Source of the DNA: S010-17 sp036478895
GTDB lineage: Bacteria > Bacteroidota > Bacteroidia > Flavobacteriales > Flavobacteriaceae
NCBI GenBank assembly: GCA_036478895.1
Contig: JAZGEV010000023.1
Location: 1 to 7,748 of the forward strand
Length of the DNA: 7,748 nucleotides
Direction of reading: 5' to 3'
The notes below the pieces were generated by a model. That model had not been told where the DNA came from, made no database searches, and saw only the letters and a program-made list of their open reading frames with translations. Shown piece by piece: positions 6,241 through 7,748 of this stretch. Position 1 is the first letter of the stretch. Every line of letters begins with the position of its first letter. A program made the position numbers and the translations under genes.

Positions 6241-7748
6241 TTAAAAACTAAGGTTAACTCCAAGAACATATGAAGACGTTTTTGGAAGACTTATATAATT
6301 GGAGGTTATTTTAGTTGAACTCCAAGGATTATTTACTTGAAAATTTAGTTTAATCGAATTTGCCTTAATTTTATTTGTAAATTCTTTAGGCATTCTATAA
6401 GACAATACTATATTTCTTAAGTTAAATTCATCTGCATCAATTACATGTATATCAGCATTTCTCCAATGTCCTGATCTAATACTTGCATTGGATTCATGAG
6501 TACCCAATCTTGGGATATCAGTAGTAGTATTTGTAGGTGTCCATGCATTTACAGCATCCCCATGAACATTACCTCCAGATAATTGTTCATATAGAGGGGT
6601 AACCCTGTCTCTTTTCACATGTCCTGTATAAAACACTAATAGAGCGCTTAAATTGAATCCTTTATAACTTACAATTGGCTGGAAAGACCCTGTTGTTTTT
6701 GGATCTGTTTGCCCCATGTATTTTAATGCGTCTATGGATTCTACTCTTACATTGTCAACAACATCTCCATTTTCATCGATAATTGATGGATCTCCATTAG
6801 CCGTTAAACCAGCATATTCATAAGCATATAACGAATTCAAAGGATTTCCTTCTAAATAAATATCATTATTACCTAATAAATCACCTGCAACATTCGGCTC
6901 AATATCAACTTCTTCTACTGTGTTTTTATTGTTTGCTATTGTAAAGTTGGTTTTTAATTTCCAGTCACTATTTTGAATCCAGTCATAAGACAATCTTAAT
7001 TCAAGCCCTTTGTTAGAAATTGCACCATTATTTACGACACCAGTTGCAAACCCTAAGGCTGGGTCAAAATTTTGTCTCGCTAATAAATCATCACTGTATT
7101 TATTATATACATCAAAACTACCATTTAAACGATTGTTTAAAAGTCCAAAATCGACACCTATATTATGTGATGTTGTTTTTTCCCAACGTAATAATGGGTT
7201 TGGCGCTTCGTTAATAAGTGTTGATTGTTGTCCAGTAATTACATCATTTGTAAAGCTCGCTAGTAAATACGGAGAAGTGTTTTGATCAACATTTCCACTA
7301 ACACCATAAGAAGTTCTTAATTTCAAATAATTCACCCATTCTGTATTGTCCATAAAATCCTCTCCAGAAATCAACCAAGACCCACCTACAGACCATAATG
7401 GACGGTATTGATATTTAGGGTCGGTACCAAATAAATTGGTTTGATCTATACGAACACTTCCTGTTAAGCTATATTTTCTGTTATAAGTATACGCTGCATT
7501 TGTATAAAAAGAAAAATACCTGTTTGTAACTTCTGAATTTCTCTCTAAAGGTGATTTTCTTGACCGAATAAATGGATGCAAAGACCCAGGTTGTCCTTGA
7601 GAAAGCGTATGCCAATCTACTGGTGTATTCGCTAAACTTTTATCGTCATATCCATATAACTCAGAGTAGATTCCATTAAATTCATTTTCTCTAATTTCAA
7701 CACCAGCTAATGCAGTAACGTGGTGTACTTCATTAAATTCTTTATTGA
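6241..7748 (-). CDS. SusC/RagA-family TonB-dependent outer-membrane transporter, C-terminal half (runs off right edge)
   Basis: The frame is open from the right edge of the window to a stop at 6241, giving 501 visible residues of a family usually about 1000 residues long. No true start is inside the window: the possible TTG at 7581 is an internal leucine, because the upstream codons (NKEFNEVHHVTALAGVEIRE and onward) continue the barrel. What is seen is beta-barrel sequence with typical SusC landmarks: RIDQTNLFG (about 99-107), PLWSVGGSWLISGEDF, LKLRTSYGVSGN (about 141-152), GLELRLSYDW, and a final strand YVLGVNLSF ending in phenylalanine, the usual outer-membrane insertion signal. The TonB box, carboxypeptidase-like domain and plug are outside the window. 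The SusD partner follows after 12 bp. Together they form the energy-dependent importer of the locus, and peptide import is inferred from the neighbours. Confidence 0.95.
   Translation of the reverse strand, partial: NKEFNEVHHVTALAGVEIRENEFNGIYSELYGYDDKSLANTPVDWHTLSQGQPGSLHPFIRSRKSPLERNSEVTNRYFSFYTNAAYTYNRKYSLTGSVRIDQTNLFGTDPKYQYRPLWSVGGSWLISGEDFMDNTEWVNYLKLRTSYGVSGNVDQNTSPYLLASFTNDVITGQQSTLINEAPNPLLRWEKTTSHNIGVDFGLLNNRLNGSFDVYNKYSDDLLARQNFDPALGFATGVVNNGAISNKGLELRLSYDWIQNSDWKLKTNFTIANNKNTVEEVDIEPNVAGDLLGNNDIYLEGNPLNSLYAYEYAGLTANGDPSIIDENGDVVDNVRVESIDALKYMGQTDPKTTGSFQPIVSYKGFNLSALLVFYTGHVKRDRVTPLYEQLSGGNVHGDAVNAWTPTNTTTDIPRLGTHESNASIRSGHWRNADIHVIDADEFNLRNIVLSYRMPKEFTNKIKANSIKLNFQVNNPWSSTKITSNYISLPKTSSYVLGVNLSF

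Noticed and set aside
7010..7285. Plus-strand frames inside the SusC region
   Set aside because: The minus-strand frame encodes conserved SusC barrel sequence through the whole stretch, so these are shadows.
7579..7581. TTG as the start codon of the SusC-like gene
   Set aside because: The frame stays open to the window edge and the upstream residues continue barrel sequence, so this codon is an internal leucine and the gene is cut by the window.

Overview
The window looks like chromosomal DNA from a Bacteroidota bacterium, most likely a marine-type Flavobacteriaceae. The DNA is strongly AT-rich. It carries a SusC/SusD outer-membrane pair, several lipoproteins with Bacteroidota-style signal peptides, and gene starts preceded by A-rich leaders instead of Shine-Dalgarno sequences. 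All six supported genes lie on the minus strand, so transcription runs from the right edge to the left edge. The taxonomic placement is an inference from gene content and composition.

In transcription order the layout is as follows. The C-terminal half of a SusC/RagA TonB-dependent transporter runs off the right edge and is followed after 12 bp by its SusD/RagB lipoprotein. The pair ends at a good intrinsic terminator (4788-4819). A 388-bp gene-free region follows, with further inverted repeats and a possible promoter. Next comes a TlpA-like thioredoxin-fold lipoprotein. After a 70-bp gap holding a terminator-like hairpin there is a trypsin/HtrA-type serine protease lipoprotein. After another 182 bp there is a severely shortened M16 (insulinase-family) zinc peptidase lipoprotein. 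Finally, 11 bp further on, is a DsbD thiol:disulfide interchange protein cut by the left edge.

Together the genes suggest a peptide or protein utilisation locus. SusCD would import oligopeptides (the RagAB-type role), periplasmic peptidases would process them, and the TlpA-like protein would act on disulfides using electrons delivered across the inner membrane by DsbD. The substrate and the functional coupling are inferred from context.

The most notable feature is the M16 gene. The residues before about 159 match the N-terminal catalytic domain, with an intact HFLEH zinc motif. The residues after that match the far C-terminal domain. Roughly two thirds of the usual protein is absent at a clean in-frame junction, including the region that should carry the third zinc ligand. 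No clearly new defence, mobile or RNA system was found, and no tRNA, rRNA, CRISPR array or insertion sequence is visible.
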